64,000 nucleotides of DNA from Saccharothrix australiensis. GTDB lineage: Bacteria > Actinomycetota > Actinomycetes > Mycobacteriales > Pseudonocardiaceae. The position numbers and the translations under genes were made by a program. The stretch spans positions 6,101,501 through 6,165,500 of the forward strand of contig NZ_RBXO01000001.1 in NCBI RefSeq assembly GCF_003634935.1, given 5' to 3'. Below are positions 24,921-34,091 of the stretch, in pieces. The notes under the pieces are model-generated. The model made no database searches and was not told the DNA's origin. It worked only from the letters and a program-made list of their open reading frames with translations. Within the stretch, counting starts at the first letter, position 1. Each line of letters begins with the position of its first letter.

Positions 24921-26093
24921 ATGAGCGGTGACACTGGAACACCCGGACCGGGAAGGAACGTCGCGCTTCTGCGCAAGCAGCGCGGCATGAGTCAGGCGAC
25001 GCTCGCCCGTCGGGCCGGCGTGTCCGTGTCCCTGCTGAGCAAGATAGAAATCGGTGACCGGGCGCTGAGCCAGGGAGTCGCCGCAGCCCTCGGCCGGGCC
25101 ATGAGCGTCACGCTCGACGAGGTGCTGGGGCGAGCACAGCCGACGCCCAACAGCGAGGAACACCTCAAGGAACTACGGTCGTCGATCCGTCGGTTCGACC
25201 TGCCCGGCGAAGCGTCGGCCGACTTCGCGCTCCTCACCCGCGAACTGGACGAGCTGACCACTCTCCGGTCAAATGCGAAGCTCTCCGAAGTTCTTCGGAA
25301 GACGCCCGGTTTGCTGGCCAACGCGACGAATCACGCCCACGCGGTCGGCACGCCCCCGGCGTGGGCGATCGTCGCCGACATCTACAGCGCGGTTTATTGG
25401 CTCGCGGCCCGACATCGTTGGATGGATCTCGCGGAACTGGCCGTCGTGAAGCAGCGGTTGGCGGCGGAGCGGGCGACGCCGCTGGTCGCCACCGTCGCCG
25501 CGCGGGACGAGGCCGGGGTGTTCCTCAACTCGGGCGATTTCGAGGGCGGGTTGGCGGTCGTCGACCGCGCGATCGTCGAAGCCGAGTCCACCACGAGCGG
25601 ACTGGAGAGGACGTTCGGCGTGGGGCAACTGCACCTCCGCGGCCTCACGCTGGCCGGGCGGCTGGGTGACCGCGCCGAAGCCGAGCGGCACGCGGCGGCG
25701 GCGTGGCGTCGGGCCGGAGAGCTGCCCGAAGACGTGCGACTGCACGGCATACACTTCGGCCCGGAGAACACCGCACATCACCTCGTCGCGACGTCCGTGG
25801 ACCTGGACCAGCACCGGAAGGCCCTGGAAGTGGCGGACCAGCTCAACCGACACCCGCCGACTCTCCCGGCGACCAGAACCGGTCCCCTGCACCTGAACGA
25901 GGCCAGGGCGAAACTCGCGCTCGGCGACCGGGACGGCGCTCTGGAGTCGCTCACCCGCGCCTGGGGGTCGGCCCCGCAGCTGGCGAAGGTGCACCCGCAC
26001 AGCCAAGAGCTGTTGCGCGTGCTCATCTCCCTCCACAGGAGGAGCAACCCGAGGCTGACGAAGCTCGCGAAGTCGGCCGGCGTCACCGTGTGA
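24921..26093 (+). CDS. XRE-family transcriptional regulator with helical repeat domain
   Basis: The 390-residue protein has an N-terminal Cro/C1-type helix-turn-helix (LRKQRGMSQATLARRAGVSVSLLSKIEIGDRALS, residues about 17-52) and a C-terminal domain of about 300 residues made of TPR-like helical pairs (DRAEAERHAAAAWRRAGEL, DRDGALESLTRAW). Such proteins are numerous in actinomycetes and usually sense a ligand or peptide through the helical part. The ATG at 24921 is preceded by GGGAAGG at eight bases. The gene lies divergent from a two-gene unit of unknown function, its most likely target. Its codon use includes more A/T-ending codons (for example in the stretch around 25260-25300) than neighbours, a possible sign of transfer. 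Confidence 0.85.
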   Translation: MSGDTGTPGPGRNVALLRKQRGMSQATLARRAGVSVSLLSKIEIGDRALSQGVAAALGRAMSVTLDEVLGRAQPTPNSEEHLKELRSSIRRFDLPGEASADFALLTRELDELTTLRSNAKLSEVLRKTPGLLANATNHAHAVGTPPAWAIVADIYSAVYWLAARHRWMDLAELAVVKQRLAAERATPLVATVAARDEAGVFLNSGDFEGGLAVVDRAIVEAESTTSGLERTFGVGQLHLRGLTLAGRLGDRAEAERHAAAAWRRAGELPEDVRLHGIHFGPENTAHHLVATSVDLDQHRKALEVADQLNRHPPTLPATRTGPLHLNEARAKLALGDRDGALESLTRAWGSAPQLAKVHPHSQELLRVLISLHRRSNPRLTKLAKSAGVTV

Positions 26094-26126
26094 CCGACAG
26101 CAGGGCCACCGCACACGGACCCGCCG

Positions 26127-26849
26127 TCAGCCAACCGGCGCGACGATCCGGATGTCCGAGCTCCACCCCGCGAACCGGTGCACGCTGCGCCGGAAGACCT
26201 TCTCCTCCAACGTCTTCAACGTCTGCTCCACGCGCACCGGCAGGTCGCCGGGACCGACCCAGACCACCGCCGTCGCCGTGAAACCCGAGTCGTACGCGGC
26301 CAGCAGGTGCGACCGGAGCGCGAGGTCCGCCGTCTGCTCGGCCTGCGCCCGCAGGTCGACCAGCATCGTGTACCGGTGGGTGGGCACGCCGTCCACCTCC
26401 TCGTCGCCGGTCGCCACGATCAGCGAGCCGCGCAGCGCGCCCACGACCGATCCGGGGTCGACCTCGTCCGGGATGCCCTCGACCGCGGTGCCGGACTTCA
26501 CCGGCGCGCGGTCCGACCGACCGAGCCGCGACCAAGCCGCCGCGCCCGTCCTGGCGTACCCGGCGTCGGGCAGCACCACCACGTCGACGGCGTCCTCGCG
26601 CAACGCGACCAGCCGGCCCTCGCGGGCGCGCACCAGTTCGCCGTCGACCCGCACGCGCCGCCCGGACAGGGTGGTCTCGGCGTCGAACCGCACCGAGTGC
26701 TGCGCGGTCGACCGCGACACCAGCGACGCCACCAGCGACGCCGCGTCGGGCGCCACCGGTTCCAGCGTCGCGGCCGGCAGCGGTGTCGGCTCCGCGCACC
26801 CCGCCAGCAGACCGGCGCACAACAGCAACGGGACCACGGACCTGCGCAT
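26127..26849 (-). CDS. LppX/LprAFG-like surface lipoprotein
   Basis: The 240-residue precursor has a signal peptide MRRSVVPLLLCAGLLAGC with the lipobox Cys at residue 18. The exported part matches the pattern of LppX/LprG-like proteins: STAQHSVRFDAE, the strand VDGELV, DVVVLPDAGYART, GDEEVDGVPTHRYTMLVDL and a late LPVRVEQTL. In mycobacteria this fold holds lipids or lipoarabinomannan precursors at the cell surface. In other actinomycetes related proteins are of unknown ligand. The ATG at 26849 follows GGAAGAAG; longer in-frame upstream starts would hide the signal peptide. It is convergent with the XRE gene, 33 bases away. Confidence 0.8.
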   Translation of the reverse strand: MRRSVVPLLLCAGLLAGCAEPTPLPAATLEPVAPDAASLVASLVSRSTAQHSVRFDAETTLSGRRVRVDGELVRAREGRLVALREDAVDVVVLPDAGYARTGAAAWSRLGRSDRAPVKSGTAVEGIPDEVDPGSVVGALRGSLIVATGDEEVDGVPTHRYTMLVDLRAQAEQTADLALRSHLLAAYDSGFTATAVVWVGPGDLPVRVEQTLKTLEEKVFRRSVHRFAGWSSDIRIVAPVG

Positions 26850-26949
26850 GACTTCTTCCCCCACGAAACGGTGAACGGCGTTCATCTTCCCGCACCCCCA
26901 CCCGATAAGGAGTGCGAACCCGCGAACCACCTCGGCTACGGTTCGTACC

Positions 26950-27603
26950 ATGCCTCATGTGCTATCGGTGAACACCGGCGAACGCACCGAATCCGATCAC
27001 GCCCCGCTGGGTCACACCGGCATCGACAAGCGCCCCGTCGACACCCCCGTCCACGTCAGCGCACCGGCCGAGGTGGGCAGCGGTCTGGCGGGCGACCACA
27101 TCTCCAACCACCGCCACCACGGCGGTCCCGACCAAGCGGTCTACGCCTACGCGCGGGAGGACCTCGACGACTGGGCGGCCGAACTGGGCCGCGACCTGCC
27201 ACCGGGCAGCTTCGGCGAGAACCTGACCACGGTGGGCGTGGACCTGACGAACGCCCGGATCGGCGAGCGGTGGCGGATGGGTACCGCGCTGCTCCAGGTC
27301 ACGCATCCCCGCGTCCCCTGCCAGACGTTCGCCGGCAAGATGGGCGAACCCGGCTGGGTGAAGCGCTTCACCCGCAAAGCGCTCACGGGCGCGTACTTCC
27401 GCGTCCTCGAACCGGGCGTCATCGCCGCGGGCGACCCGGCCGTGCTGGTCGAGCGCCCGGACCACGACGTGACGATCCGACTCGCGTTCCGGGCGCTCAT
27501 GCTGGAACCCGAACTGCTGCCGAGCCTGCTCGCCGCCGGTGAGCACCTCACCGACGTCGTGCGCGACCGCGTCGAGCGGCGAGTGGCGTCCGACCCCGTG
27601 TAG
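26950..27603 (+). CDS. MOSC domain-containing protein (YiiM-like)
   Basis: The 217-residue protein has the MOSC signature. The N-terminal part contains GLAGDHISNHRHHGGPDQAVYAYAREDL, then GSFGENLTTVGVDL, WRMGTALLQVTHPRVPCQTFAGKMG with the conserved Cys, and RALTGAYFRVLEPGVI. In YiiM-like proteins the MOSC domain binds or transfers sulfur via molybdenum cofactor and can reduce N-hydroxylated compounds. The conserved Cys in RVPCQTF is present here. The gene is alone, divergent from the lipoprotein. Its start at 26950 is only 100 bases from the other start. A substrate is not evident; detoxification of N-hydroxylated bases or xenobiotics is the family-level guess. Confidence 0.88.
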   Translation: MPHVLSVNTGERTESDHAPLGHTGIDKRPVDTPVHVSAPAEVGSGLAGDHISNHRHHGGPDQAVYAYAREDLDDWAAELGRDLPPGSFGENLTTVGVDLTNARIGERWRMGTALLQVTHPRVPCQTFAGKMGEPGWVKRFTRKALTGAYFRVLEPGVIAAGDPAVLVERPDHDVTIRLAFRALMLEPELLPSLLAAGEHLTDVVRDRVERRVASDPV

Positions 27604-27778
27604 TCACCGCACCACCCCGAACCGACTCCGCACCACCGCGCAGCGGCACCACTCCCGAAGCGGCCTCACCCCGGACCGACCCCGCACCGCCCCGAGCCGA
27701 CCCCACCGCGAGCCGACCCGACGCGAGCCGGCACCGCGCGATCCCGCACCCGCGACCGCGCGGTCCCGACCCCCGCGC

Positions 27779-28618
27779 TCACGCGAGCGCCGACAGCTTC
27801 GCGAACTCCTCGTCGGTCAGCTCGATCGACGCCGCGGCGGTGTTCTCCTCCAGGTGCGCCAACGACGCCGTGCCCGGAATCGGCAGCACCACCGGCGACC
27901 TCCGCAACAGCCACGCCAGCGCGAGCTGCGCCGCCGTCGCGCCGTGCTCCTTCGCCGCCTCGTCCAGCACGCCGCCCGGCCGGGCGAGTTCGCCGGTCGC
28001 GACCGGGTACCACGGGATGAACGCGATCCCGTGCTCCGTCGCGTAGTCGAGCACCGCCTCGTGCTGCCGGTTCGCCAGGTTGTACAGGTTCTGCACGCTC
28101 ACGATCGGCGCGACCGCCTGCGCCGCCTTGAGCTGGTCGACGTCCACTTCGGACAGGCCGATGTGCCGGATCTTGCCCTCCTCCTGCAACTTCCGCAGCT
28201 CGCCGACCTGGTCCTCCAGCGGCACCTCGGGGTCGACGCGGTGCAGCTGGAACAGGTCCACGCGCTCCACGCCGAGCCGGCGCAGGCTGCCCTCCAGGGC
28301 GTGGCGCAGGTAGGCGGGCTTGCCGAGCAGGGGCCACTCGTTCGGACCGGTGCGCAGCAGGCCCGCCTTGGTCGCGATGACGAGGTTGTCGGCGTACGGG
28401 TGCAGCGCCTCGCGGATCAGCTCCTCGTTGACGTGCGGCCCGTACGAGTCGGCCGTGTCGATGAAGTCGATGCCCAGCTCCACGGCCCGCCGCAGCACGG
28501 CGATCGCGTTGTCCCGGTCGGCCGGGTAACCCCAGATGCCCTCGCCGGTCAGCCGCATGGCGCCGTAGCCCAGGCGCTTGACGGTCAGGTCCCCACCCAG
28601 CGTGATGGTGTCGGCCAC
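27779..28618 (-). CDS. Aldo/keto reductase
   Basis: The 279-residue NADPH-dependent reductase has the catalytic tetrad in place: Asp and Tyr in [11 protein letters not shown], Lys in [11 protein letters not shown], and His in [11 protein letters not shown] phosphate-binding tail [14 protein letters not shown] completes the cofactor site. The start is the GTG at 28618 with GAGGAG eight bases upstream, giving [13 protein letters not shown] as the N-terminus; a longer frame exists but lacks support. Members of this subgroup (YajO/oxidoreductase Tas-like) reduce aldehydes or ketones of unknown origin. The gene has no obvious operon partner; paaZ lies 138 bases upstream on the same strand but starts its own unit. 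Confidence 0.88.
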   Translation of the reverse strand: MADTITLGGDLTVKRLGYGAMRLTGEGIWGYPADRDNAIAVLRRAVELGIDFIDTADSYGPHVNEELIREALHPYADNLVIATKAGLLRTGPNEWPLLGKPAYLRHALEGSLRRLGVERVDLFQLHRVDPEVPLEDQVGELRKLQEEGKIRHIGLSEVDVDQLKAAQAVAPIVSVQNLYNLANRQHEAVLDYATEHGIAFIPWYPVATGELARPGGVLDEAAKEHGATAAQLALAWLLRRSPVVLPIPGTASLAHLEENTAAASIELTDEEFAKLSALA

Positions 28619-28756
28619 CTCTGCACTCCTCTTTGCTCTCGCCCGTTCCCACTCGTCCAACGGCGACAACCCGTCGCGGGGGCCGCGTTGTTCCCGACGG
28701 GCCGCACGGGTCTCCCCGAGCAGCCCGGACCCGCTGCCCGGTAGCGCAGGGCCACG

Positions 28757-30787
28757 TCACCCGGCGGTCTTGGCCACCAGCGTCAGCACGTCGTACCTGG
28801 CCACCGACTCGCCCTTCTGGTTCACCAGGTCCGCGTCCCACCGCACCTCCCCGTAGTCCTGGTCCTCCCGCGGCGTGATCTGCTTGGCGGTCAACGTCAC
28901 CGTCAGCTCGTCACCGGGGAACACGGGCGTCAGGAACCGCAGGTTCTCCAGCCCGTAGTTCGCCAGCACCGGACCCGGCTCGGGCGACACGAACAGCCCG
29001 GCCGCGAACGACACCACGAGGTACCCGTGCGCGACCCGGCCGCCGAAGAACGGGTTCGCCGCCGCCGCTTCCTCGTCCATGTGGGCGTAGAAGGTGTCCC
29101 CGGTGAAGGACGCGAAGTGCTCGATGTCGGCCAGCGTCACCGCGCGCGGGCCGGCCACCACGGAGTCGCCGACGCGCAGTTCGGCCAGCGACTTGCGGAA
29201 CGGGTGCACGTCCGACTCGCGGCGGTCCGCGCCGGCGACCCACCGGCCCGTCACGGAGGTGAGCACGCGCGGGCTGCCCTGGACGGCGGTCCGCTGGAGG
29301 TGGTGCAGCACACCGCGGATGCCGCCCATCTCCTCGCCGCCGCCCGCGCGCCCCGGCCCGCCGTGCACGAGGGCGGGCAGCGGCGAGCCGTGCCCCGTCG
29401 ACTCACCCGCGTCGTCGCGGTCGAGCACCAGCAGCCGCCCGTGCCACGGCGCGACGCCCAGCACCACCTCGCGCACGAAGTCGGCGTCGTGGCTCACCAC
29501 CGAGCCGACCAGGCTGCCCGCGCCGCGCGCGGCCAGCTCGACCGCGTGCGCCGGCCCGTCGTACGGCAGCAGCGTGGCCACCGGTCCGAACGCCTCCACC
29601 TCGTGCGGCTGTGCCCGGTCCGGGTCGGCCCTGACCAGCACCGGGGACAGGAACGCGCCGCGCTCGGCGTCGGCGTCCACCACGTCCACCCGGTCGGGCG
29701 AGCCGAAGACGACCTCCCCGGCCTCCAGCAGCGCCTTCAGCGACCGCCGCACCTCTTCGCGCTGCTCCAGGCCGGCCAGCGCGCCCATCCGCACCGACTC
29801 GTTGGCCGGGTTGCCGACGACGACCTTCGCGAGCCGGTCCCGCGCCGCGTCGGCCACCGCGCCCACCAGCGCGGCGGGCACCAGCGCGCGCCGGATGGCC
29901 GTGCACTTCTGCCCCGCCTTGACGGTCATCTCGGTGACCAGCTGCTTCACGAACAGGTCGAACTCGGGGGTGCCCGGCACGGCGTCCGGCCCCAGGATGG
30001 AGCAGTTCAGCGAGTCGGCCTCGGCGTTGAACCGCACCGACGACCGGATCACGGCGGGGTGGGTGCGCAGCAGCTGCGCCGTGGAGGCCGACCCCGTGAA
30101 GCCGACGAGGTCCTGCGGGGTGAGGTGGTCGAGCAGGTCGCCCGCGCCGCCCGTCACCAGCTGCACCGAGCCCTCGGGCAGCAGGCCGGAGGCCAGCATC
30201 AGCTCGACCAGCTTCTCCGTCAGGTACGCGGTCTGCGAGGCGGGCTTGATCAGCGACGGCACCCCGGCGACGAACGCGGGCGCGAACTTCTCCAGCGGGC
30301 CCCACAGCGGGAAGTTGAACGCGTTGATCTGCACCGCGACACCGCGGAGCGGCGTGCCGATGTGCCTGCCGACGAACGTGCCGCCCCGGCTCAGCGGCTC
30401 GACCGCGCCGTCCACGTACACCGTGTCGTTGGGCAGCTCCCGCTTGGCCTTGCTCGCGTAGCCGAACAGCACGCCGATACCGCCGTCGACGTCGATCAGC
30501 GAGTCGGCCCTGGTCGCGCCGGACCGCGCGGACAGGGCGTACAGCTCCTCGCGGTGCTCGCGCAGGTGGGAGGCGAGGGCCTTGAGCAGCGCGCCGCGCT
30601 GGTGGAACGTCAGCTCCCGCAGGGCCGGCCCGCCGACCCGGCGGCCGTGGTCCAGCGCCGCCGCCATGTCGACGCCCTCGGACGAGATGCGGGCGATCTC
30701 CTCGCCGGTCACCGCGTCGTGCAGCGGCGCGCCCTCGGCGGACGAGGTGTGCCAGCGACCGGACACGTAGCTGCGCAGCATGGCCAT
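28757..30787 (-). CDS. paaZ: PaaZ bifunctional phenylacetate-degradation enzyme
   Basis: The 676-residue protein joins an aldehyde dehydrogenase domain (residues about 1-520: INAFNFPLWGPLEKF, FTGSASTAQLL, the catalytic Cys in KAGQKCTAIRR) with a C-terminal MaoC-like hydratase (residues about 530-676: HFASFTGDTFYAHMDEE with catalytic Asp and His, then GRVAHGYLV). This is PaaZ, which hydrolyses the ring of oxepin-CoA and oxidises the resulting semialdehyde in phenylacetate degradation. The ATG at 30787 has a near-perfect AAGGAGGT eight bases upstream. The usual paaABCDE and paaG/H/J genes are not nearby, so this is an orphan copy or part of a scattered pathway. Confidence 0.9.
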   Translation of the reverse strand: MAMLRSYVSGRWHTSSAEGAPLHDAVTGEEIARISSEGVDMAAALDHGRRVGGPALRELTFHQRGALLKALASHLREHREELYALSARSGATRADSLIDVDGGIGVLFGYASKAKRELPNDTVYVDGAVEPLSRGGTFVGRHIGTPLRGVAVQINAFNFPLWGPLEKFAPAFVAGVPSLIKPASQTAYLTEKLVELMLASGLLPEGSVQLVTGGAGDLLDHLTPQDLVGFTGSASTAQLLRTHPAVIRSSVRFNAEADSLNCSILGPDAVPGTPEFDLFVKQLVTEMTVKAGQKCTAIRRALVPAALVGAVADAARDRLAKVVVGNPANESVRMGALAGLEQREEVRRSLKALLEAGEVVFGSPDRVDVVDADAERGAFLSPVLVRADPDRAQPHEVEAFGPVATLLPYDGPAHAVELAARGAGSLVGSVVSHDADFVREVVLGVAPWHGRLLVLDRDDAGESTGHGSPLPALVHGGPGRAGGGEEMGGIRGVLHHLQRTAVQGSPRVLTSVTGRWVAGADRRESDVHPFRKSLAELRVGDSVVAGPRAVTLADIEHFASFTGDTFYAHMDEEAAAANPFFGGRVAHGYLVVSFAAGLFVSPEPGPVLANYGLENLRFLTPVFPGDELTVTLTAKQITPREDQDYGEVRWDADLVNQKGESVARYDVLTLVAKTAG

Positions 30788-31004
30788 CGGTGTCGACCTC
30801 CTTGTCGGTGCCGGCGGGTGTCCCGGCCTACCGGACAGTAAAGCGCTCCGGGGCGTTCGTGGCCGGCACGGCGACAGGCGTGCCAGGGCGAGCAGAGCCG
30901 AGCGGGGCGGCGCGGCGCAGGGCGAACGCGCTGCGCGTGCGTGGCGGTCGACACCGCTCACCGGTGATCGGAATCCATCCCGCCCGGACGTTGTTGCAGC
31001 AGGT

Positions 31005-31976
31005 GTGCAGCTCTCCGTCCTCGACCGCTCGCGCACCCGCTCGGGTGGCTCGCACGCCGACGCGCTGCGGGACACCGTGGAGTTCGCCCGGCAGGCGGAG
31101 GCACTGGGTTACCACCGGTTCTGGGTGTCCGAGCACCACGGCGTGCCCGGCGTGGCGGGTTCGGCGCCCACCGTGCTGGCCGCCGCGATCGCCGGCGCGA
31201 CCTCGCGCATCCGCGTCGGCACCGGCGGCGTGATGCTGCCCAACCACCAGCCGCTGGTCGTGGCCGAGCAGTTCGGCGTGCTGGAGTCGCTGTTCCCCGG
31301 CCGGATCGACATGGGCCTGGGCCGTTCGGTCGGTTTCACCGAGCCGGTCCGCAGGGCGCTGGGGCACGACAAGCGGGACGCGGACGAGTTCGGCGCGCGG
31401 CTGGCCGAACTGCTGTCCTACTTCACCGGCGACGCCGCCGTGTCCGGGTACCCGGCGCGCGGCCTGCGGGTGCCCGCGTTCGTCCTCGCGACCGGCGCGG
31501 GCGCGGAGGTCGCGGCGGCGCACGGCCTGCCGCTGGTCATCGCGGCGGTCCGGGGCGAGGAGGCGATGGTGCGGGCCGTCGACGGCTACCGCGCCCGGTT
31601 CCGCCCGTCGGCGTGGGCCGACGAGCCGCACGTGGTGGTCTCCTCGACCGTCGCGGTGGCCGACACCACCGAGGACGCGTGGCGGCTGCTGCTGCCCGGG
31701 GCGTGGTCGATGGCGCACTCCCGGACGCGCGGCGAGTTCCCGCCGCTCATCCCGCCGGACGAGGTGCTGGCGCTCGACATGACCGCGCGGGAGCGCACGT
31801 ACTTCGAGGAGTCGTTGCGGGGCCACGTCTTCGGCACGCCGACCGAGGTGGCGAAGGCCCTGGACGGGCTCGTGCGGCGCACCGGGGCGGACGAGGTCCT
31901 GGTGACCACGAGCACCTACGACCGCTCGGCGATGCTCGCGTCCTACGAACGCCTGGCGGACCTGTTCACGCGGTGA
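31005..31976 (+). CDS. Luciferase-like (LLM class) flavin-dependent oxidoreductase
   Basis: The 323-residue protein shows the LLM pattern: MQLSVLDRS at the N-terminus, EALGYHRFWVSEHHGVPGVAGSAP, then IRVGTGGVMLPNHQPLVVAEQF, PGRIDMGLGRSVG and a late TRTGADEVLVTTSTYDR. It belongs to the branch that includes alkanal monooxygenase-like proteins of unknown substrate, using FMN or F420. The GTG at 31005 was picked because family members start with MQLSVLD and the upstream frame is low-complexity; the ribosome site is weak (GCAGG). It is divergent from paaZ across 217 bases. No reductase partner is adjacent. Confidence 0.83.
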   Translation: MQLSVLDRSRTRSGGSHADALRDTVEFARQAEALGYHRFWVSEHHGVPGVAGSAPTVLAAAIAGATSRIRVGTGGVMLPNHQPLVVAEQFGVLESLFPGRIDMGLGRSVGFTEPVRRALGHDKRDADEFGARLAELLSYFTGDAAVSGYPARGLRVPAFVLATGAGAEVAAAHGLPLVIAAVRGEEAMVRAVDGYRARFRPSAWADEPHVVVSSTVAVADTTEDAWRLLLPGAWSMAHSRTRGEFPPLIPPDEVLALDMTARERTYFEESLRGHVFGTPTEVAKALDGLVRRTGADEVLVTTSTYDRSAMLASYERLADLFTR

Positions 31977-32095
31977 CCCCGCCCCGACCCCACGACCCCG
32001 GCTCTCCACGCGGTGACCCGAAGCACCGGGCTCGTGTCGGTGCGGACCCACCCGCCGGAGGCCGGCCCGCGCACGGCAAGCCGGCCCCGTCCGCG

Positions 32096-32995
32096 TCAGC
32101 GGTCCCGCTGCCGCTCCGCCAGGAAGCGCTCGAACTCCGCGCCCAGCTCGTCCGCGCTCGGCAGCGGCTGGTCGCCGGTGACGAGCAGGTTGTCCGACGC
32201 CTCGGTGAACGCGTCGTACTGCCGCTCCAGCGCCTCCACGACCTGCGCGACCTCCGCCGACTCACCCACCTGGCGGGCGATCTCGGCGTTCGTGCGCCGC
32301 GCGGCCTCGTGCAGCGCCGCGGACGGCACGACCAGCCCGGTCGCCTTCGTCAACGCCTCCAGCAGCCCGACGGCCGCCGCCGGGTACGTGCCCTGCGCGA
32401 GGTAGTGCGGCACGTAGGCGGCGAACCCCATCGCGTCGTGCCCCGTCTGCCCCAGCCGCAGCTCCAGCAGCGCCGACAGGTTGCCCGGCACCTGCACCCG
32501 GCTGAACGGCGACGCCTCGGCCACCAGCTCCGGCCGCGTGGCGTGGGAGATCACCGACAGCTTGCGCGTGTGCGGGACGCCCATCGGGATGCCGTGGAAG
32601 CTCACCGCCAGCCGCACGCCCCACCGGTCGACCAGCGAGCGCACGGCCGCCACCACCGCTTCCCACCGCCGGTCCGGCTCCGGGCCGGTCAGCAGCAGGA
32701 ACGGCGTCCCGACGGAGTCGTGCAGCAGGCGCACCACCAGCTCGGGGGCGGCGTAGTCCTCCCACCGGTCGGTGTCGTAGGTCATCGCGGGCCGCCGGGC
32801 GCGGTAGTCGATCAGGTCGTCCACGTCGAACCGGGCCACCACCCGGTGCTCGTGCACCGCCAGCAGGTGGTCGACCAGGGCGGAACCCGCCGCGCCCGCG
32901 TCCATGAAGCCGTCGAAGTGGTGCAGCAGCACCGCTCCGCTCAGGTCCGGGACGTCGGAGTCGACCTCGAACAGATCCTCCGGGTCCAGCGCCAC
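32096..32995 (-). CDS. PAC2-family protein (proteasome-assembly-chaperone-like)
   Basis: The 299-residue protein begins LDPEDLFEVDSDVPDLSGAVLLHHFDGFMDAG, followed by DLIDYRARRPAMTYD, LLTGPEPDRRWEAVVAAV, SFHGIPMGVPHTR and FAAYVPHYLAQG, the typical actinobacterial PAC2 pattern. In eukaryotes PAC2 proteins help proteasome assembly. In actinobacteria the function is not established, though proteasome-related work is suspected since these species own 20S proteasomes. The GTG at 32995 follows GGGAGG. Twelve bases separate it from the stop of the regulator upstream on the same strand, so it could be read through from that gene. The C-terminal 60 residues are charged and likely coiled. Confidence 0.87.
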   Translation of the reverse strand: MALDPEDLFEVDSDVPDLSGAVLLHHFDGFMDAGAAGSALVDHLLAVHEHRVVARFDVDDLIDYRARRPAMTYDTDRWEDYAAPELVVRLLHDSVGTPFLLLTGPEPDRRWEAVVAAVRSLVDRWGVRLAVSFHGIPMGVPHTRKLSVISHATRPELVAEASPFSRVQVPGNLSALLELRLGQTGHDAMGFAAYVPHYLAQGTYPAAAVGLLEALTKATGLVVPSAALHEAARRTNAEIARQVGESAEVAQVVEALERQYDAFTEASDNLLVTGDQPLPSADELGAEFERFLAERQRDR

Positions 32996-33007
32996 CTCGT
33001 GCCTCCC

Positions 33008-34003
33008 TCAGGTAGTCCTCTGCCCGTCCAACGCCGGGCGGTCGCTGATCCATTCCCCGATGCCGTCGAGCAGCCGCGCGAGGCCGAACTCGAACAGCGT
33101 GCCGAGCGCCATGTCGACCTCGGTGCCGGTGGTCCGGGTGAACAGCGGGAACCGGCCGGAGCCGGTGATGGCCGTCAGCACGGCGGACTGCCCCGCCAGC
33201 CACTCGTCGGGGGTGAGCCCGGTGTGCTGCCGCTGCTCGGCCTCGGTCTCCAGGTTCACGGCGGTGCCGCGCACGAAACCGAACACCGTCACCGCGGCGT
33301 GCAGCATCTCCTCCGCGGTGAGCCCGTGGCCGTCCAGGGCCCGGAGCATCCACTCGGTGTGGGCGATCGCACCGGGCAGCAGCTGGGGCCGGGTCATGGA
33401 CAGCGCGCCCGCCAGCCAGGGGTGGGCGCGGAACAGGTCCCACTGGAGCCGCGCCGCCGCCTCCAGCCGCTCCCGCCAGCCGCCGGCGACGTCCGGGAGA
33501 GGTCGGGCGGCCAGCACGCTGTCGATCATCCGGAGGACCAGGTCCTCCTTGCCGGGCACGTGGCGGTAGAGGGACATGGTGGCGACGCCCAGGCGCGCGG
33601 CGACGCGCCGCATCGACAGGCCCGCGAGCCCTTCCCGGTCCGCGATCTCCACGGCGACGCGGACGAGCCGGTCGGCGGTCGGCTCCGGCCGGTCCGGGTG
33701 CACGCGGCCGTCAGCACTCGGATCGGGGCCACGCGGATCGGGGCCGCCACCCGGATCAGGGGCGCCGGTCGGATCGGCACCGCCCGGATCGACCGCGCGT
33801 TCCGCCACGACCGTGCCCACGCCCGGCACCGCGCGCACCAGCCCCTCGTCCCGCAGCGCCGCGAGCACCCGGCTGGCGGTGGCCATCGCGACCCGCCACC
33901 GCGCGGTGATCTCCCGAGTGGACGGCACCCGGTCGCCGGGCCGCAGCTCACCCCGCTCGATCCGCTGCCGGATCTCACCCGCGATCCGCCCGTACGCCGC
34001 CAT
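33008..34003 (-). CDS. GntR-TetR fusion transcriptional regulator
   Basis: The 331-residue protein contains two DNA-binding domains. Residues 1-65 form a GntR winged helix (IRQRIERGELRPGDRVPSTREITARWRVAMATASRVLAALRDEGLV). After a repetitive Asp/Pro/Gly linker (PDPGGGPDPRGPDPS) a TetR-type helix-turn-helix (LAGLSMRRVAARLGVATMSLYRHVPGKEDLV) and a TetR C-terminal ligand domain follow. The ATG at 34003 is preceded by GGAGGAGG. Upstream lie two identical palindromic boxes shared with the divergent monooxygenase gene, so the protein probably represses both, as TetR-type tetracycline and flavin-monooxygenase systems do. The linker-encoding DNA is made of imperfect GGATCGGGGC repeats, which could explain its variable length. 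Confidence 0.88.
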   Translation of the reverse strand: MAAYGRIAGEIRQRIERGELRPGDRVPSTREITARWRVAMATASRVLAALRDEGLVRAVPGVGTVVAERAVDPGGADPTGAPDPGGGPDPRGPDPSADGRVHPDRPEPTADRLVRVAVEIADREGLAGLSMRRVAARLGVATMSLYRHVPGKEDLVLRMIDSVLAARPLPDVAGGWRERLEAAARLQWDLFRAHPWLAGALSMTRPQLLPGAIAHTEWMLRALDGHGLTAEEMLHAAVTVFGFVRGTAVNLETEAEQRQHTGLTPDEWLAGQSAVLTAITGSGRFPLFTRTTGTEVDMALGTLFEFGLARLLDGIGEWISDRPALDGQRTT

Positions 34004-34014
34004 GAGCCTCCTCC

Positions 34015-34047
34015 GCACTAGTGCACCACTTTAGCGCACTAGTGCAC
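34015..34047. promoter_or_regulatory. Twin palindromic operators between regulator and monooxygenase
   Basis: GCACTAGTGCAC occurs at 34015-34026 and again at 34036-34047, a spacing of 21 bases or two helical turns, so both palindromes (GCACTAGTGC) face the same side of the DNA. The first overlaps the leader just upstream of the regulator's ribosome site. This is the expected architecture for a TetR-type autorepressor that also controls the divergent gene. Confidence 0.75.
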
Positions 34048-34091
34048 TACATGTCATTTGAACTGGTAGTACACCCATGTACGTTGTACGC

